This document shows positions 15,470 through 25,069 of a stretch of 64,000 nucleotides of DNA, piece after piece. Source of the stretch: Microbacterium sp. MAH-37 (GTDB lineage Bacteria; Actinomycetota; Actinomycetes; Actinomycetales; Microbacteriaceae); the NCBI RefSeq assembly GCF_009758255.1, contig NZ_WSEN01000003.1, positions 124,001-188,000 of the forward strand, written 5' to 3'. The translations under genes were made by a program, and so were the position numbers. Positions within the stretch are counted from its first letter, which is position 1, and the number at the start of each line of letters is the position of its first letter. Below the pieces are notes generated by a model. The model saw nothing but the letters and a program-made list of their open reading frames with translations, was not told the DNA's origin and ran no database searches.

Positions 15470-17010
15470 GGGCGGCGGAGCGCGCCGTGGTCATCGGCGG
15501 AGGCATCGCCGGACTCGCCACCGCAGCGCTGCTGGCCGACGAGGGACTGGAGGTGACCCTGGTCGAGGCACGGGATGAGCTCGGCGGAAGAGCCGGTCGC
15601 TGGGCGGCCGAGGGGTTCGTCTTCGACACCGGTCCGTCGTGGTACCTCATGCCCGAGGTGTTCGACCACTTCTTCCGCCTGCTCGGCACGTCCGCCGCGG
15701 AGCAGCTGGACCTGGTCCGCCTCGATCCCGCGTATCGCGTGTACTTCGAGGGGGATCCCACGCCCTTCGACCTTCCGGCTGACGATGCGCTGGCCGCGCT
15801 GACCGCCTTGGATCCGCCATCCGGGAAACGGCTCTCCGAGTACATGTCATCGGCCGCGGAGACGTACTCCCTGGCCACGTCGTCGTTCCTCTACAGCAGC
15901 TACGAGTCCTTCCGTCCCTTCCTGGACCCCGCACTCCTCCGTCGCCTCCCCCGGCTCGCCCGGCTTCTCGGGGAGCCCCTGGACCGGATGATCCGGCGCA
16001 GTTCGCCAGATCCCCGCGTGCAGCGCATCCTGGGGTATCCCGCCGTCTTCCTGGGCACCTCCCCGGCACAGGCGCCGAGCATGTACCACTTGATGAGCCA
16101 CCTCGACATCGGACAGGGCGTGCTCTACCCGCGCGGCGGTCTCGGCGCGGTGATCGACGCGATCGCCGCACTCGCTGCCGGACGCGGAGCGACGCTGAGG
16201 ACCGGGACGCGGGCAAGGCGGATCCTCGTGGAGGACGGCTCCGCGACCGGCGTGGAGGTCGAGTCGGCCGACGGCGTCGAGGTGCTCCCAGCGGACGTCG
16301 TCGTGTCCACGGCCGATCTCCGCGTGACGGAGCGGGAGCTGCTCGCTCCCGAGCATCGGAGCCGATCCGAGCGCTGGTGGCGCCGTCGCGACCCAGGACC
16401 CGGCGCCGTGCTCGCGATGCTCGGCGTCCGGGGGGAGCTGCCGCAGCTCGCCCACCACACCCTGCTGTTCGCGGACGGCTGGGAGGCCGGATTCGACGCG
16501 ATCTACGGAGATCGTCCGCGCGTGCCCGACCCGGCGTCGCTGTACGTCTGCCGTCCCAGCGCTTCTGACGATGTGGCCCCTTCCGGGCACGAGAACCTCT
16601 TCGTCCTGGTGCCCGTGCCCGCGGATCCCGCCCTCGGCGCCGGAGGCATCGACGGAGCGGGATCACCGGCCGTGGAACGTGCGGTCGACTCCGCCATCGA
16701 CCAGATCGCCGCGTGGTGCGGGATCCCCGATCTCCGTGAGCGCGTCGTCGTGCGGCGCAGCGTCGGCCCGGCCGATTTCGAACGCGAGTTCGGCGCCTGG
16801 CGAGGCGGGGCGCTCGGCCCGGCTCACACGCTGCGTCAGAGTGCCGTGCTCCGAGGCAGGAACGCCTCCCCTCGGGTCAAGGGGCTGCTGCTCGCGGGAG
16901 CTTCGACCATTCCGGGCATCGGGCTGCCGATGTGCCTGATCAGTGCCGAGCTGGTGCTCAAGCGGCTGCGCGGCGACCGCACGGCGGCCCCGCTCCCGGA
17001 GCCGCTGTGA
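15466..17010 (+). CDS. crtI: Phytoene desaturase (lycopene-forming)
   Basis: FAD enzyme that inserts four double bonds into phytoene to give lycopene. 514 residues from GTG 15466; the dinucleotide motif VVIGGGIAGLATAALLADEG opens the protein, followed by ELGGRAG; the C-terminal family signature is GLLLAGASTIPGIGLPMCL. Length and both ends are intact. Overlaps crtB and crtYe by 4 bases each. Confidence 0.95.
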   Translation: MRAAERAVVIGGGIAGLATAALLADEGLEVTLVEARDELGGRAGRWAAEGFVFDTGPSWYLMPEVFDHFFRLLGTSAAEQLDLVRLDPAYRVYFEGDPTPFDLPADDALAALTALDPPSGKRLSEYMSSAAETYSLATSSFLYSSYESFRPFLDPALLRRLPRLARLLGEPLDRMIRRSSPDPRVQRILGYPAVFLGTSPAQAPSMYHLMSHLDIGQGVLYPRGGLGAVIDAIAALAAGRGATLRTGTRARRILVEDGSATGVEVESADGVEVLPADVVVSTADLRVTERELLAPEHRSRSERWWRRRDPGPGAVLAMLGVRGELPQLAHHTLLFADGWEAGFDAIYGDRPRVPDPASLYVCRPSASDDVAPSGHENLFVLVPVPADPALGAGGIDGAGSPAVERAVDSAIDQIAAWCGIPDLRERVVVRRSVGPADFEREFGAWRGGALGPAHTLRQSAVLRGRNASPRVKGLLLAGASTIPGIGLPMCLISAELVLKRLRGDRTAAPLPEPL

Positions 17011-17333
17011 ACGCGCTCTACCTCGTGCTGCTGCTGGTCTCGCTCGCCGGTGCGGTGGTGGTCGACCTGCGGCACCGGCTCTTCCTCGGACGCGATCCGG
17101 TTCGCGCGGCGATCGTCCTCGGCATCGGCGTCGCCTTCCTCCTGCTCTGGGACGCCGCAGGCATCGCGCTGGGGATCTTCTTCCGCGGCGAGAACCCCTA
17201 CTCGACAGGCGTCCTCCTGGCGCCCGAGCTGCCTCTGGAGGAGCCGCTCTTCCTCCTGTTCCTCTGCCAGCTGACGATGACCCTCGCCTGCGGCATCCAG
17301 CGCGTCTTCGATCACCGGCGGAGCCCGCGATGA
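17007..17333 (+). CDS. crtYe: C50 carotenoid cyclase subunit (lycopene cyclase domain), first subunit
   Basis: 108-residue membrane protein from GTG 17007 with three hydrophobic helices. The conserved ELPLEEPLF stretch carries the P-x-E-E/x-P acid motif of CarR/CrtYc-type heterodimeric lycopene cyclases. With the next gene it should close both ends of the C50 chain made by CrtEb. The symbol follows the C. glutamicum order; ring type (epsilon, gamma or beta) cannot be told here. Confidence 0.85.
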   Translation: MNALYLVLLLVSLAGAVVVDLRHRLFLGRDPVRAAIVLGIGVAFLLLWDAAGIALGIFFRGENPYSTGVLLAPELPLEEPLFLLFLCQLTMTLACGIQRVFDHRRSPR

Positions 17334-17632
17334 CCTACCTTCTGCTCTGCGCGGGTTTCCTCGCTGCGGCGGCAGCGGTCGCCGTTACCACCCGCCGTCG
17401 GCGTGTGCTGTCGGTCGCGGCACTGGCGATCACCGCCGCGGCACTCGTCGCCCTCACCGCCGTCTTCGACAATCTGATGATCGCCGCCGGCCTGTTCGCC
17501 TACGCCGAGGACCAGCGGGTCTCGGGGCTGACGCTCGGCGCGGCGCCGATCGAGGACTTCGCCTATCCCTTGGCCGCCGTGATCCTGCTCCCCGCCCTCT
17601 GGGGAGCATTGAGGAGGCACGATGATCCGTGA
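17330..17632 (+). CDS. crtYf: C50 carotenoid cyclase subunit, second subunit
   Basis: 100 residues with three hydrophobic helices. The stretch LGAAPIEDFAYPLAAVILLP is the P-x-E-D/E-F/x signature of the partner subunit in heterodimeric cyclases. Starts within the stop codon of crtYe (ATGA) and runs 11 bases into crtEb. Small size is normal for the split cyclases of Actinobacteria. Confidence 0.85.
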   Translation: MTYLLLCAGFLAAAAAVAVTTRRRRVLSVAALAITAAALVALTAVFDNLMIAAGLFAYAEDQRVSGLTLGAAPIEDFAYPLAAVILLPALWGALRRHDDP

Positions 17633-18482
17633 CCTGTTCGCCGTCTCCCGCCCGCTCAGCTGGATCAACACCGGCTACCCGTTCGCCGCCGCCTACCTCC
17701 TCACGGCGCGGGAGCTGGACGCGGCGCTGATCATCGGGACGCTGTTCTTCCTCGTGCCCTACAACCTCGCGATGTACGGCATCAATGACGTCTTCGACCA
17801 CGAATCGGATCTCGCCAACCCCCGCAAGGGCGGGGTGGAAGGAGCGCTGCTTCCGGCGTCGCGGCACCGGGGCGTCCTGATCGCCTCCGCGGTGCTGTGC
17901 CTGCCGTTCGTCGTCGCGCTCGTCGCGATGGGATCGCCGCTCTCCTGGCTCGTCCTCGCGGTCAGTCTCTTCGCCGTCGTGGCCTACTCCGCGCCGCCGC
18001 TGCGGTTCAAGGAGGTGCCGGGCCTCGACTCCGCGACGTCCAGCACGCATTTCGTGAGCCCTGCCGTCTACGGCGTGGTGCTCGCCGGCGGCGACTTCAC
18101 GTGGGGTCTCGTCGCCGTCCTCAGTGCGTTCTTCCTCTGGGGCATGGCCAGTCACGCCTTCGGGGCCGTGCAGGACATCGTTCCCGACCGGGAAGCCGGC
18201 ATCGCCTCCATCGGCACCGTGCTCGGTGCCGCGCGCACGGTGCGCTTCGCGCTCGCCTGCTGGACCGCCGCGGGGCTCCTGATGCTCATGACCGGATGGC
18301 CAGGCGCGCTGGCCGCGGTGCTCGCCGTTCCCTACCTTCTCGCCGCTGCGCCGTACGCCGGCGTGAGCGACCAGGACTCGGCAAACGCGAATCGGGGCTG
18401 GCGGCGGTTCCTGTGGATCAACTACCTCTGCGGATTCCTCGTGACGATGCTGCTGATCGCGTACGCGGCCCAGACCTCGTGA
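17622..18482 (+). CDS. crtEb: Lycopene elongase/hydratase (UbiA prenyltransferase family)
   Basis: Adds two dimethylallyl units to lycopene to form C50 flavuxanthin-type carotenoids. 286 residues, about eight membrane helices; the first Asp motif is in YGINDVFDHESD and the second in AVQDIVPDREAG, as in UbiA enzymes. Begins 11 bases before the crtYf stop and closes the operon. The presence of crtEb with two cyclase subunits makes a C50 product such as decaprenoxanthin much likelier than a C40 one. The stop lies 6 bases from the convergent ABC-F gene with no terminator between them. Confidence 0.92.
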   Translation: MIRDLFAVSRPLSWINTGYPFAAAYLLTARELDAALIIGTLFFLVPYNLAMYGINDVFDHESDLANPRKGGVEGALLPASRHRGVLIASAVLCLPFVVALVAMGSPLSWLVLAVSLFAVVAYSAPPLRFKEVPGLDSATSSTHFVSPAVYGVVLAGGDFTWGLVAVLSAFFLWGMASHAFGAVQDIVPDREAGIASIGTVLGAARTVRFALACWTAAGLLMLMTGWPGALAAVLAVPYLLAAAPYAGVSDQDSANANRGWRRFLWINYLCGFLVTMLLIAYAAQTS

Positions 18483-18488
18483 GGGCGC

Positions 18489-20303
18489 TCAGCCGAGCTG
18501 CTCCGTGAGCTCGAACCAGCGCAGCTCGAGCTCCTCCACCTCGTCCTGCTGTGCCTGGATGGCCTTCATCTTCTCGCCGAGACCGGCGTAGTCGGACTGG
18601 TCGTGATCGGCGAGGGCGTGCTTGGCCCTGTCGATGTCGCCGTTCAGCTTCTGCATCTTGCGCTCGAGGGCGGCGAGCTCCTTCTCGGCAGTGCGGCGGG
18701 CGGCACCGTCGAGCCCCGGGGCAGTCGCTGCGGCGGGGGCGGCCGGGGCCGAGGCATCCGCCCGCCCCTGCGCGGCGCGCAGCCGCAGGTACTCGTCCAC
18801 GCCGCCCGGGAGGTGCCGGAGGTGCCTGTCGAGGATGGCGTACTGCTGGTCGGTGACCCGTTCCAGGAAGTACCGGTCGTGACTGACGACGAGCAGGGTG
18901 CCCGGCCACGAGTCGAGGAGGTCCTCGATCGCGGCGAGCATGTCCGTGTCCATGTCGTTCGTCGGCTCGTCGAGGATCAGCACGTTGGGCTGGTCGAGCA
19001 GCACGAGCAGCAGCTGCAGCCGGCGCTGCTGACCGCCGGAGAGATCCTTCACCGGGGTCGACAGCTGCGCGGAGGTGAAGCCGAGCCGCTCGAGCAGCTG
19101 CCCGGGCGTCAGATCCTGCGCCTTCGAGCCGGTGCCGAACGTGTACGAGGTCCGAAGGCCGTTGATCACGGTGCGCACCGGGTCATTCCAGTGCTGGTCG
19201 AGCTCGTCGAGACGCTGTGTGAGCGTGCGCACCTGCACGGTCTTGCCGTGCTTCACCCGTCCGCTGGTCGGCTGCACCGTACCCGAGATGAGGCCGAGCA
19301 GCGTGGACTTGCCCGCGCCGTTCACACCGAGGATGCCGGTGCGTTCACCAGGCGCGATGCGCCACTCGACGTCCTTCAGCACCTCTTTCGCCGCGGTCCC
19401 TGAGCCTGACGAAGGGTAGGAGACCCCGGCATCCAGCAGATCGACGACGTCCTTGCCCAGCCGCGAGACGGCGAGCGACTGCAGCGACACGGAATCGCGG
19501 ATCGGCGGCACGTCGGCGATCAGCTCATTGGCGGCGTCGATGCGGAACTTCGGCTTGCTCGTGCGCGCCGGCGCGCCGCGGCGCAGCCAGGCGAGCTCCT
19601 TGCGCGCCAGGTTCTGGCGCTTCGCCTCGGATGCCGCGGCCATGCGGTCGCGCTCCACGCGCTGCAGGATGTAGGCGGCGTAGCCGCCCTCGAACGGTTC
19701 GACGATGCGGTCGTGCACCTCCCAGGTGGCGTTGCAGACCTCGTCGAGGAACCACCGGTCGTGGGTCACCACCAGGAGCGCGCCGGCGTTCTTCGCCCAG
19801 CGGTTCTTGAGGTGCCCGGCCAGCCAGGTGATGGCCTCGACGTCGAGGTGGTTCGTCGGCTCGTCGAGGAAGAGCACGTCCCAGTCCCCGGCCAGCAGCG
19901 TCGCGAGCGACACGCGGCGGCGCTGTCCGCCGCTGAGCGAGGCGACCGGGGTGTCCCAGCCGAGGTCGGCCACGAGTCCGGAGATCACGTCGCGGATGCG
20001 GGCGTCCCCCGCCCACTCGTGCTCCGGGGTGTCCCCGACGACTGCCGTGCCCACCGTGAGCGCGTCGTCGAGGGTGTCCGCCTGATCGAGGCGGCCGATG
20101 GTCGTCCCGCCGCGGACCGTCACGCGACCGGCATCCGGTTCGCGGAGACCTGCGAGCATGCCGAGCAGACTCGACTTGCCGTCGCCGTTGCGACCCACGA
20201 TGCCGATGCGATCGCCCTCCTCCACGCCGAGCGTGACGGAGTCGAAGACGACGCGGGTGGGGTACTCGAGATGCAGGCCTTCGGCCCCGAGGAGATGTGC
20301 CAT
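18489..20303 (-). CDS. ABC-F family ATPase (Uup-like)
   Basis: 604-residue soluble protein with two ABC domains and no membrane segment. First Walker A GRNGDGKSS (37-45), signature LSGGQRRRVSLA, Walker B VLFLDEPTNHLD; second Walker A GVNGAGKST, signature LSGGQQRRLQLL, Walker B VLILDEPTNDMD. The C-terminal 100 residues form a charged coiled coil, as in Uup, which acts on ribosomes or branched DNA. ABC-F proteins work on the translating ribosome; drug resistance cannot be inferred. A CCCTGAGC-type repeat (19395-19416) is read in frame as about ten Ser/Gly-rich residues before the second ABC domain. Confidence 0.92.
   Translation of the reverse strand: MAHLLGAEGLHLEYPTRVVFDSVTLGVEEGDRIGIVGRNGDGKSSLLGMLAGLREPDAGRVTVRGGTTIGRLDQADTLDDALTVGTAVVGDTPEHEWAGDARIRDVISGLVADLGWDTPVASLSGGQRRRVSLATLLAGDWDVLFLDEPTNHLDVEAITWLAGHLKNRWAKNAGALLVVTHDRWFLDEVCNATWEVHDRIVEPFEGGYAAYILQRVERDRMAAASEAKRQNLARKELAWLRRGAPARTSKPKFRIDAANELIADVPPIRDSVSLQSLAVSRLGKDVVDLLDAGVSYPSSGSGTAAKEVLKDVEWRIAPGERTGILGVNGAGKSTLLGLISGTVQPTSGRVKHGKTVQVRTLTQRLDELDQHWNDPVRTVINGLRTSYTFGTGSKAQDLTPGQLLERLGFTSAQLSTPVKDLSGGQQRRLQLLLVLLDQPNVLILDEPTNDMDTDMLAAIEDLLDSWPGTLLVVSHDRYFLERVTDQQYAILDRHLRHLPGGVDEYLRLRAAQGRADASAPAAPAAATAPGLDGAARRTAEKELAALERKMQKLNGDIDRAKHALADHDQSDYAGLGEKMKAIQAQQDEVEELELRWFELTEQLG
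19395..19416 (-). repeat. CCCTGAGC-type short repeat inside the ABC-F gene
   Basis: Plus-strand GGTCCCTGAGCCTGACGAAG with two more G. The minus strand reads it in frame as residues near 296-303 (part of YPSSGSGTA). It shares the CCTGAGC and GACGAAGGG blocks with the element in hrpA (49509-49557). Similar sequences are common dispersed repeats in Microbacteriaceae (from memory, not searched). Confidence 0.65.
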
Positions 20304-20336
20304 GTCCCTACAAGGCTAGTGCCGGGCGGGTGTGAC

Positions 20337-20342
20337 TACGCT
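20337..20342 (+). promoter_or_regulatory. Leaderless -10 box for the deaminase gene
   Basis: TACGCT followed by exactly 6 bases and ATG 20349. No Shine-Dalgarno is otherwise well placed. Confidence 0.6.
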
Positions 20343-20348
20343 CGGAGC

Positions 20349-20840
20349 ATGACCGCGTACTACTCCCCCACTGAGACCGAGTCCGCCCTGCTGCGCCGAT
20401 GCGTCGACCTCGCCGCCGAGGCGCTGGACGACGGCGACGAGCCGTTCGGGTCGCTCATCGTCGACGCGGCGGGGAACGTGCTCTTCGAGGACCGCAACCG
20501 CGTGAAGGAGGGCGACGCCACCCGGCATCCGGAGTTCGAGATCGCGCGCTGGGCGGCCGAGAACCTCCCACCGGAGCAGCGCGCCTCCGCGGTGACCTTC
20601 ACCTCCGGCGAGCACTGCCCGATGTGCTCGGCCGCGCACGCCTGGGTCGGCCTCGGCCGCATCGTCTACGCCACCGGCACGGTGCAGCTGGTCGGCTGGC
20701 TCGCCGAGTGGGGCGTTCCGTCCGGTCCGGTCTCCCCGCTGCCGATCAGCGCCGTGGCGCCCGGCGTCGAGGTCGCCGGCCCCGTCGAGGAGTTCGCCGA
20801 CGAGGTGAGGGCGCTGCACGCGCGGATGCGCGGGCTCTGA
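20349..20840 (+). CDS. Cytidine/deoxycytidylate deaminase-fold nucleoside deaminase
   Basis: 163-residue zinc enzyme. The zinc site is readable: His and catalytic Glu in RHPEFEIA, and two Cys in EHCPMCSAAH (P-C/x-M-C). It should hydrolyse an amino group on a nucleoside or base; members include guanine, cytosine and tRNA adenosine deaminases. Length suits a guanine-deaminase or YfhC-like protein rather than TadA, whose motif is HAE with PCxMC. It is followed by a strong two-way terminator. The exact substrate is unknown. Confidence 0.85.
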   Translation: MTAYYSPTETESALLRRCVDLAAEALDDGDEPFGSLIVDAAGNVLFEDRNRVKEGDATRHPEFEIARWAAENLPPEQRASAVTFTSGEHCPMCSAAHAWVGLGRIVYATGTVQLVGWLAEWGVPSGPVSPLPISAVAPGVEVAGPVEEFADEVRALHARMRGL

Positions 20841-20871
20841 GCCGCTCGCCCCGCACTCGGGCTCGCACGCG

Positions 20872-20901
20872 GAAGCGGGCCGCCCGAGGACGGCCCGCTT
20901 C
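20872..20901. terminator. Strong two-way stem-loop terminator
   Basis: Perfect 11-bp stem GAAGCGGGCCG (20872-20882) with CGGCCCGCTTC (20891-20901), 8-nt loop. Lies between the convergent deaminase and chvE genes and can serve both. Confidence 0.85.
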
Positions 20902-20922
20902 GGCGTGGCGAGTGTCGGCAGA

Positions 20923-22041
20923 TCACTCGTAGGATTCGACGACCTTCTCCAGGCTCGGCACGTTCTTGTACGCCTCGGCGGCGTTGTCCTTCGTGACGAT
21001 GACCGGGGGCAGCAGGTACGCCGGGACGACCTTCACGCCGTTGTCGTACTGATCGGTGTCGTTGACGTCGACGTCCTCGCCCTTCTGCAGCTGGCCGACC
21101 ATCTTGATGGCCTGCTGCACCAGCAGCGTGGTGTCCTTGTTGATCGTGGAGTACTGCACGCCCTCCATGATCGACTTCACCGATTCGACCTCGGAGTCCT
21201 GGCCGGTGACCACGGGGACGGGCTTCCCGGCCTGCTGCACCGAGGTGATGATGGCGCGCGCCAGGGTGTCGTTCGGCGACAGCACGCCGTCGATGGTGGC
21301 GGAGCTGTAGGTCGAGGTGAGGATGGAGTCCATCCGGCGCTGGGCGTTCTCGGCCTTCCAGCCCTCGGTCGCCGTCTGCGCGATGTCGGTCTGACCCGAA
21401 AGCACCTTGAGCGTGCCGTCATCGATCTTCGGCTGCAGCACCTTCATGGCGCCATCGAAGAACACCTTCGAGTTGGCGTCGTCGGGCGACCCGGAGAACA
21501 GCTCGATGTTGTACGGCGCTTCGTGGCCCGCACGCTCCTCCAGCCCATCGAGCAGTGCCTGGCCCTGCAACTCACCGACCTTGAAGTTGTCGAACGCCAC
21601 GTAGTAGTCGACGGCCTCGGTGTTCTCGATCAGACGGTCGTACGCGATCACGTACGCGCCCGCCTCGCGAGCAGCTTCCACCTGCGTGGCGAGCTGCTTG
21701 CCGTCCTTCGCGCCGATGATGATGACCTTGGCGCCACCGGTGACCATCGCCTGGATCTGGTTCTGCTGCTCGGCGACGGTGTTGGTCGCGGGCGCGTACT
21801 GCACGTTCGCCTTGAACCCGGCGTCCTCGAGACCGCTCTTGAACAGATCACCGGCGAGCACCCAGTTCTCGCTGGTCTTGTCGGGCAGTGCGACGCCGAT
21901 GGTGGCGTCCGCGGCGAAACCGGCCTTGTCGCCGCTGTCGGATCCGCCATCGGATCCACCGGTGCGCTCGGAGGAGCATCCGGTCAGCGCGAATGCGCCA
22001 ACGGCGACGATCGCTGTCGCCGTGAGAATCAGCTTCTTCAT
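20923..22041 (-). CDS. chvE: Sugar ABC transporter substrate-binding lipoprotein (ChvE-like)
   Basis: 372 residues from ATG 22039-22041; a much longer frame to 23007 is antisense noise through the permease gene. Lipobox ALTGC with the Cys near 22, then a Gly/Ser/Asp linker and a type 1 periplasmic binding fold: IGVALPDKTSENW, NTVAEQQNQIQAMVTGGAKVII, DYYVAFDNFKVGE. These match the multiple-monosaccharide (xylose, galactose, arabinose) binders of the ChvE group. AGAAAGAG precedes the ATG. Last gene of the leftward gguA-gguB-chvE operon. Confidence 0.9.
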   Translation of the reverse strand: MKKLILTATAIVAVGAFALTGCSSERTGGSDGGSDSGDKAGFAADATIGVALPDKTSENWVLAGDLFKSGLEDAGFKANVQYAPATNTVAEQQNQIQAMVTGGAKVIIIGAKDGKQLATQVEAAREAGAYVIAYDRLIENTEAVDYYVAFDNFKVGELQGQALLDGLEERAGHEAPYNIELFSGSPDDANSKVFFDGAMKVLQPKIDDGTLKVLSGQTDIAQTATEGWKAENAQRRMDSILTSTYSSATIDGVLSPNDTLARAIITSVQQAGKPVPVVTGQDSEVESVKSIMEGVQYSTINKDTTLLVQQAIKMVGQLQKGEDVDVNDTDQYDNGVKVVPAYLLPPVIVTKDNAAEAYKNVPSLEKVVESYE

Positions 22042-22088
22042 GTGATCTCTTTCTCTGTTGTCGTGAACCCCGCGGTGCTCGGGGTCCC

Positions 22089-23396
22089 CTACTTTCCGCT
22101 CGCCGACCCGGCGGCGGATGATTGGAAGGGCTCCGGCTCCTTTCGGAAGAACTTGCGGGAGATGAGCCCGGTGATCGACGGCCTGCCCTGCTGCTTGTTC
22201 AGCACGTCGATGCCGACGGCCACCACGAGAACGGCTCCCTTGATCATCGCGACGACGTCGGCACCGGCGCCGAGCAGCGCCAGGCCGTTGTTCAGGAAGG
22301 CCATCACCAGGCCGCCGATGATCGACCCGATCACGGTGCCGATGCCGCCTGAGACGGCCGCGCCGCCGATGAAGACCGCGGCGATGGCGTCCAGCTCCCA
22401 GCCGTTGCCGTCCTGCGGACCGGAGGCGGTCGCCCTTGCGACGTAGAGCATGCCCGCCAGCGACGCCAGCACCGACATGTTCATCATGACGAAGAAGTCG
22501 ACCCAGCGATCCTTCACGCCCGAGAGTCGTGCCGCCTGGCGGTTGCCGCCGACCGCGTAGATGTGGCGGCCGAACACGGTGTTGCGGGTGATGAACGAGT
22601 ACAGGATGACCAGGGCCACCAGGATGACGCCCGAGATCGGGAAACTCGTGCCCTCGCGTCCGGTGGCGAACAGCCATCCGGCGATGAGGATCACGGCGGA
22701 CAGCAGCACGACCTTGGTCGCGCTGACCCAGGCGGGCGCCATCTCCGATCCGGTCTGACGCTGCGCGCGCCGCATCCGGGCCTCGTGCACGACCAGCCAG
22801 GCGACGGCGATCAGCGCGAGCACCATCGTCAGCACGTTGAACGGCACGGGTACAGGCAGCTCGGGCAGGTACCCCGCGCCGATGAACGTGAACGGCTTGG
22901 GCACGGCGACGGTGGTCGACTGCCCGATGAACTGGTTCGCCCCGCGGAAGAACAGCATGCCGGCCAGGGTGACGATGAACGCGGGGACGCCGACGTACGC
23001 GACCCACGTGCCCTGCACCGCTCCGATGACGACGCCGACGGCCAGACCGAGGACGATCGCCAGTCCCCAGTGCAGATTCCAGTCCGCCATGGCCTTGGCG
23101 ACGATGATGCCGACCACGGCGGCGACCGAGCCGACCGACAGGTCGATGTGCCCCATGATGATGACCATCACCATGCCGATCGCCAGGATCAGGATGTACG
23201 AGTACTGGTTGACGACGTTGATCAGATTCCCCGATGAGAGCGTGAGCCCTCCGGTGAGGATCTGGAACAGCACGATGATGACGAGCAGGCTGCCGAGGAT
23301 GCCGAACTGGCGCATCTTGGACTGTCCCCCGCCGAACATCTTGCGGATGTCGCCGAAATGGAAGCCGGCCCGCTCTGTGGTGGTGTCGGTGCTCAT
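22089..23396 (-). CDS. gguB: Multiple-monosaccharide ABC transporter permease (GguB-like)
   Basis: 435-residue membrane protein with about ten hydrophobic segments, longer than the usual 320-residue ribose-type permease, as GguB/MmsB members are. [20 protein letters not shown] and the late [28 protein letters not shown] blocks are characteristic of this sugar permease family. Start ATG 23394-23396 overlaps the gguA stop by 4 bases. It forms the channel for the sugar bound by the downstream chvE product. Confidence 0.92.
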   Translation of the reverse strand: MSTDTTTERAGFHFGDIRKMFGGGQSKMRQFGILGSLLVIIVLFQILTGGLTLSSGNLINVVNQYSYILILAIGMVMVIIMGHIDLSVGSVAAVVGIIVAKAMADWNLHWGLAIVLGLAVGVVIGAVQGTWVAYVGVPAFIVTLAGMLFFRGANQFIGQSTTVAVPKPFTFIGAGYLPELPVPVPFNVLTMVLALIAVAWLVVHEARMRRAQRQTGSEMAPAWVSATKVVLLSAVILIAGWLFATGREGTSFPISGVILVALVILYSFITRNTVFGRHIYAVGGNRQAARLSGVKDRWVDFFVMMNMSVLASLAGMLYVARATASGPQDGNGWELDAIAAVFIGGAAVSGGIGTVIGSIIGGLVMAFLNNGLALLGAGADVVAMIKGAVLVVAVGIDVLNKQQGRPSITGLISRKFFRKEPEPFQSSAAGSASGK

Positions 23397-24961
23397 GCCT
23401 GTGCTTTCTGGTTCGTGGAGGTCATGCTGCGCATGAGCGCCTCCGGAGTGGCCTGGTCGGAGGGGACGCAGTCCGTGACGCGCCCCTCGAAGACGGTGTA
23501 GATGCGGTCGGTGATCCCGAGCAGCTCGGGCAGTTCGCTGGAGATGACGATCACGCCTTTGCCCGCGGCCGCGAGTTCGTTGATGATCGAGTAGATCTCG
23601 TACTTCGCACCGACGTCGATGCCTCGGGTCGGTTCGTCGAGGATCAGCAGATCGGGATCCGTGAACATCCACTTCGCCAGCACGACCTTCTGCTGGTTGC
23701 CGCCGGACAGTTTCGCTACTCCCTCCTCGACCGTCGGGGCCTTGATGCGCAGCGACTTGCGGTACTTCTCGGCGACCGCCATCTCGGCCCGCTCGTCGAC
23801 GACGCCCCTCGTGGCGATCTTCGACAGCTTCGCCGCGACGATCGAGCGCTTGATGGTGTCGAGCAGGTTGAGCCCGAGCACCTTTCGGTCCTCGCTGACG
23901 TAGGCGAGCCCGTGATCGATCGCCGCGGCGACATCCGAAAGCTCGACGATCTCACCGTCCTTCACGATCGTGCCGGACTCGTAGATGCCGTACGACCTGC
24001 CGAAGATGCTCATCGCGAGCTCGGTGCGTCCCGCGCCCATGAGGCCGGCGATGCCGACCACCTCGCCGCGCCGCACCTCGATGTTCGAGCCCTTCGCGAC
24101 CATGCGCTCGGACACCGTCGGGTGCCGCACCCACCAGTCCTTCACCTCGAAGAAGACCTCGCCGATGTCGGGGGTGCGGTCGGGGTAGCGGCTCTCCAGG
24201 GAGCGGCCGACCATCCCGCGGATGATGCGGTCCTCGTTGATCTCGCCCCTGGTGACGTCGAGGGTCTCGATCGTGCGCCCGTCGCGGATGATCGTGATCT
24301 CGTCGGCCACCCGCTCGATCTCGTTGAGCTTGTGGCTGATCATGATCGAGGTGATCCCCTTGGCCTTCAGCCCGAGGATCAGATCGAGCAGGTGCTGCGA
24401 GTCGTTCTCGTTGAGCGCGGCGGTCGGCTCGTCGAGGATGAGCAGCCGCACGTCCTTGTTGAGCGCCTTGGCGATCTCGATGAGCTGCTGCTTGCCGACG
24501 CCGAGGTGCTTGATCGCGATGTCGGGGTCCTCGTCGAGTCCGACCCGTGCCATCAGCTCGACGGCGCGCTGCTTCTGCGCGGTCCAGTCGATCCGTCCGC
24601 CGTGCTCGATCTCGTTGCCGAGGAAGATGTTCTCAGTGACGGACAGCTCGGGGATGAGCGCCAGCTCCTGGTGGATGATCGCGATCCCGGCCTGCTCGCT
24701 GGCGGGGATGTCCTTGAACCGCTGCTCCTGACCGTAGAGCAGGATGTCGCCGGTGTACGAGCCGTACGGGTAGACCCCCGACAGCACCTTCATCAGGGTC
24801 GACTTGCCGGCGCCGTTCTCGCCGCAGATCGCGTGGATCTCGCCGGGGCGGACGGTGATCGAGACGTCGGACAGAGCTTTGACTCCCGGGAACTCCTTGG
24901 TGATGCTGCGCATCTCCAGGATGGGGCCGGACACGGCCGGCATTGCTGCTGTGGTGCTCAC
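23393..24961 (-). CDS. gguA: Multiple-monosaccharide ABC transporter ATP-binding protein (GguA-like)
   Basis: 522 residues from GTG 24959-24961, preceded by GAGGAAGATCC; upstream codons in the same frame lack family similarity and cross the operator. Two fused ABC domains: first Walker [10 protein letters not shown], signature [15 protein letters not shown], Walker [12 protein letters not shown]; second has GLMGAGRTE in the degenerate Walker A typical of sugar importers, signature [15 protein letters not shown] and [14 protein letters not shown]. It powers the GguB channel. First gene of the operon, with a LacI-type operator 30 to 47 bases upstream. Confidence 0.94.
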   Translation of the reverse strand: MSTTAAMPAVSGPILEMRSITKEFPGVKALSDVSITVRPGEIHAICGENGAGKSTLMKVLSGVYPYGSYTGDILLYGQEQRFKDIPASEQAGIAIIHQELALIPELSVTENIFLGNEIEHGGRIDWTAQKQRAVELMARVGLDEDPDIAIKHLGVGKQQLIEIAKALNKDVRLLILDEPTAALNENDSQHLLDLILGLKAKGITSIMISHKLNEIERVADEITIIRDGRTIETLDVTRGEINEDRIIRGMVGRSLESRYPDRTPDIGEVFFEVKDWWVRHPTVSERMVAKGSNIEVRRGEVVGIAGLMGAGRTELAMSIFGRSYGIYESGTIVKDGEIVELSDVAAAIDHGLAYVSEDRKVLGLNLLDTIKRSIVAAKLSKIATRGVVDERAEMAVAEKYRKSLRIKAPTVEEGVAKLSGGNQQKVVLAKWMFTDPDLLILDEPTRGIDVGAKYEIYSIINELAAAGKGVIVISSELPELLGITDRIYTVFEGRVTDCVPSDQATPEALMRSMTSTNQKAQA

Positions 24962-24990
24962 GGATCTTCCTCGATACAGGGCGGTCACCC

Positions 24991-25008
24991 AATGTGACCG
25001 TTCACATT
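24991..25008. promoter_or_regulatory. LacI-type operator upstream of gguA
   Basis: Perfect 7-bp arms AATGTGA and TCACATT around CCGT. Nearly the same site occurs before the lacI gene (26093-26108). This marks the sugar operon as the regulator's likely target. Confidence 0.75.
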
Positions 25009-25069
25009 TGCAAGACTCATGGTGCAACGCGCTCCACGGAATGTCAAGCGCCGAGATTCCTCGTCGCGC

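Noticed and set aside
18489..20303. ABC-F protein as an antibiotic-resistance factor
   Set aside because: It has the Uup-like C-terminal coiled coil and no resistance-type interdomain arm that I can recognise; the only odd stretch is the short repeat.
22042..23007. N-terminal extension of the ChvE frame
   Set aside because: It reads the permease gene out of frame; the signal peptide and lipobox place the start at 22041.
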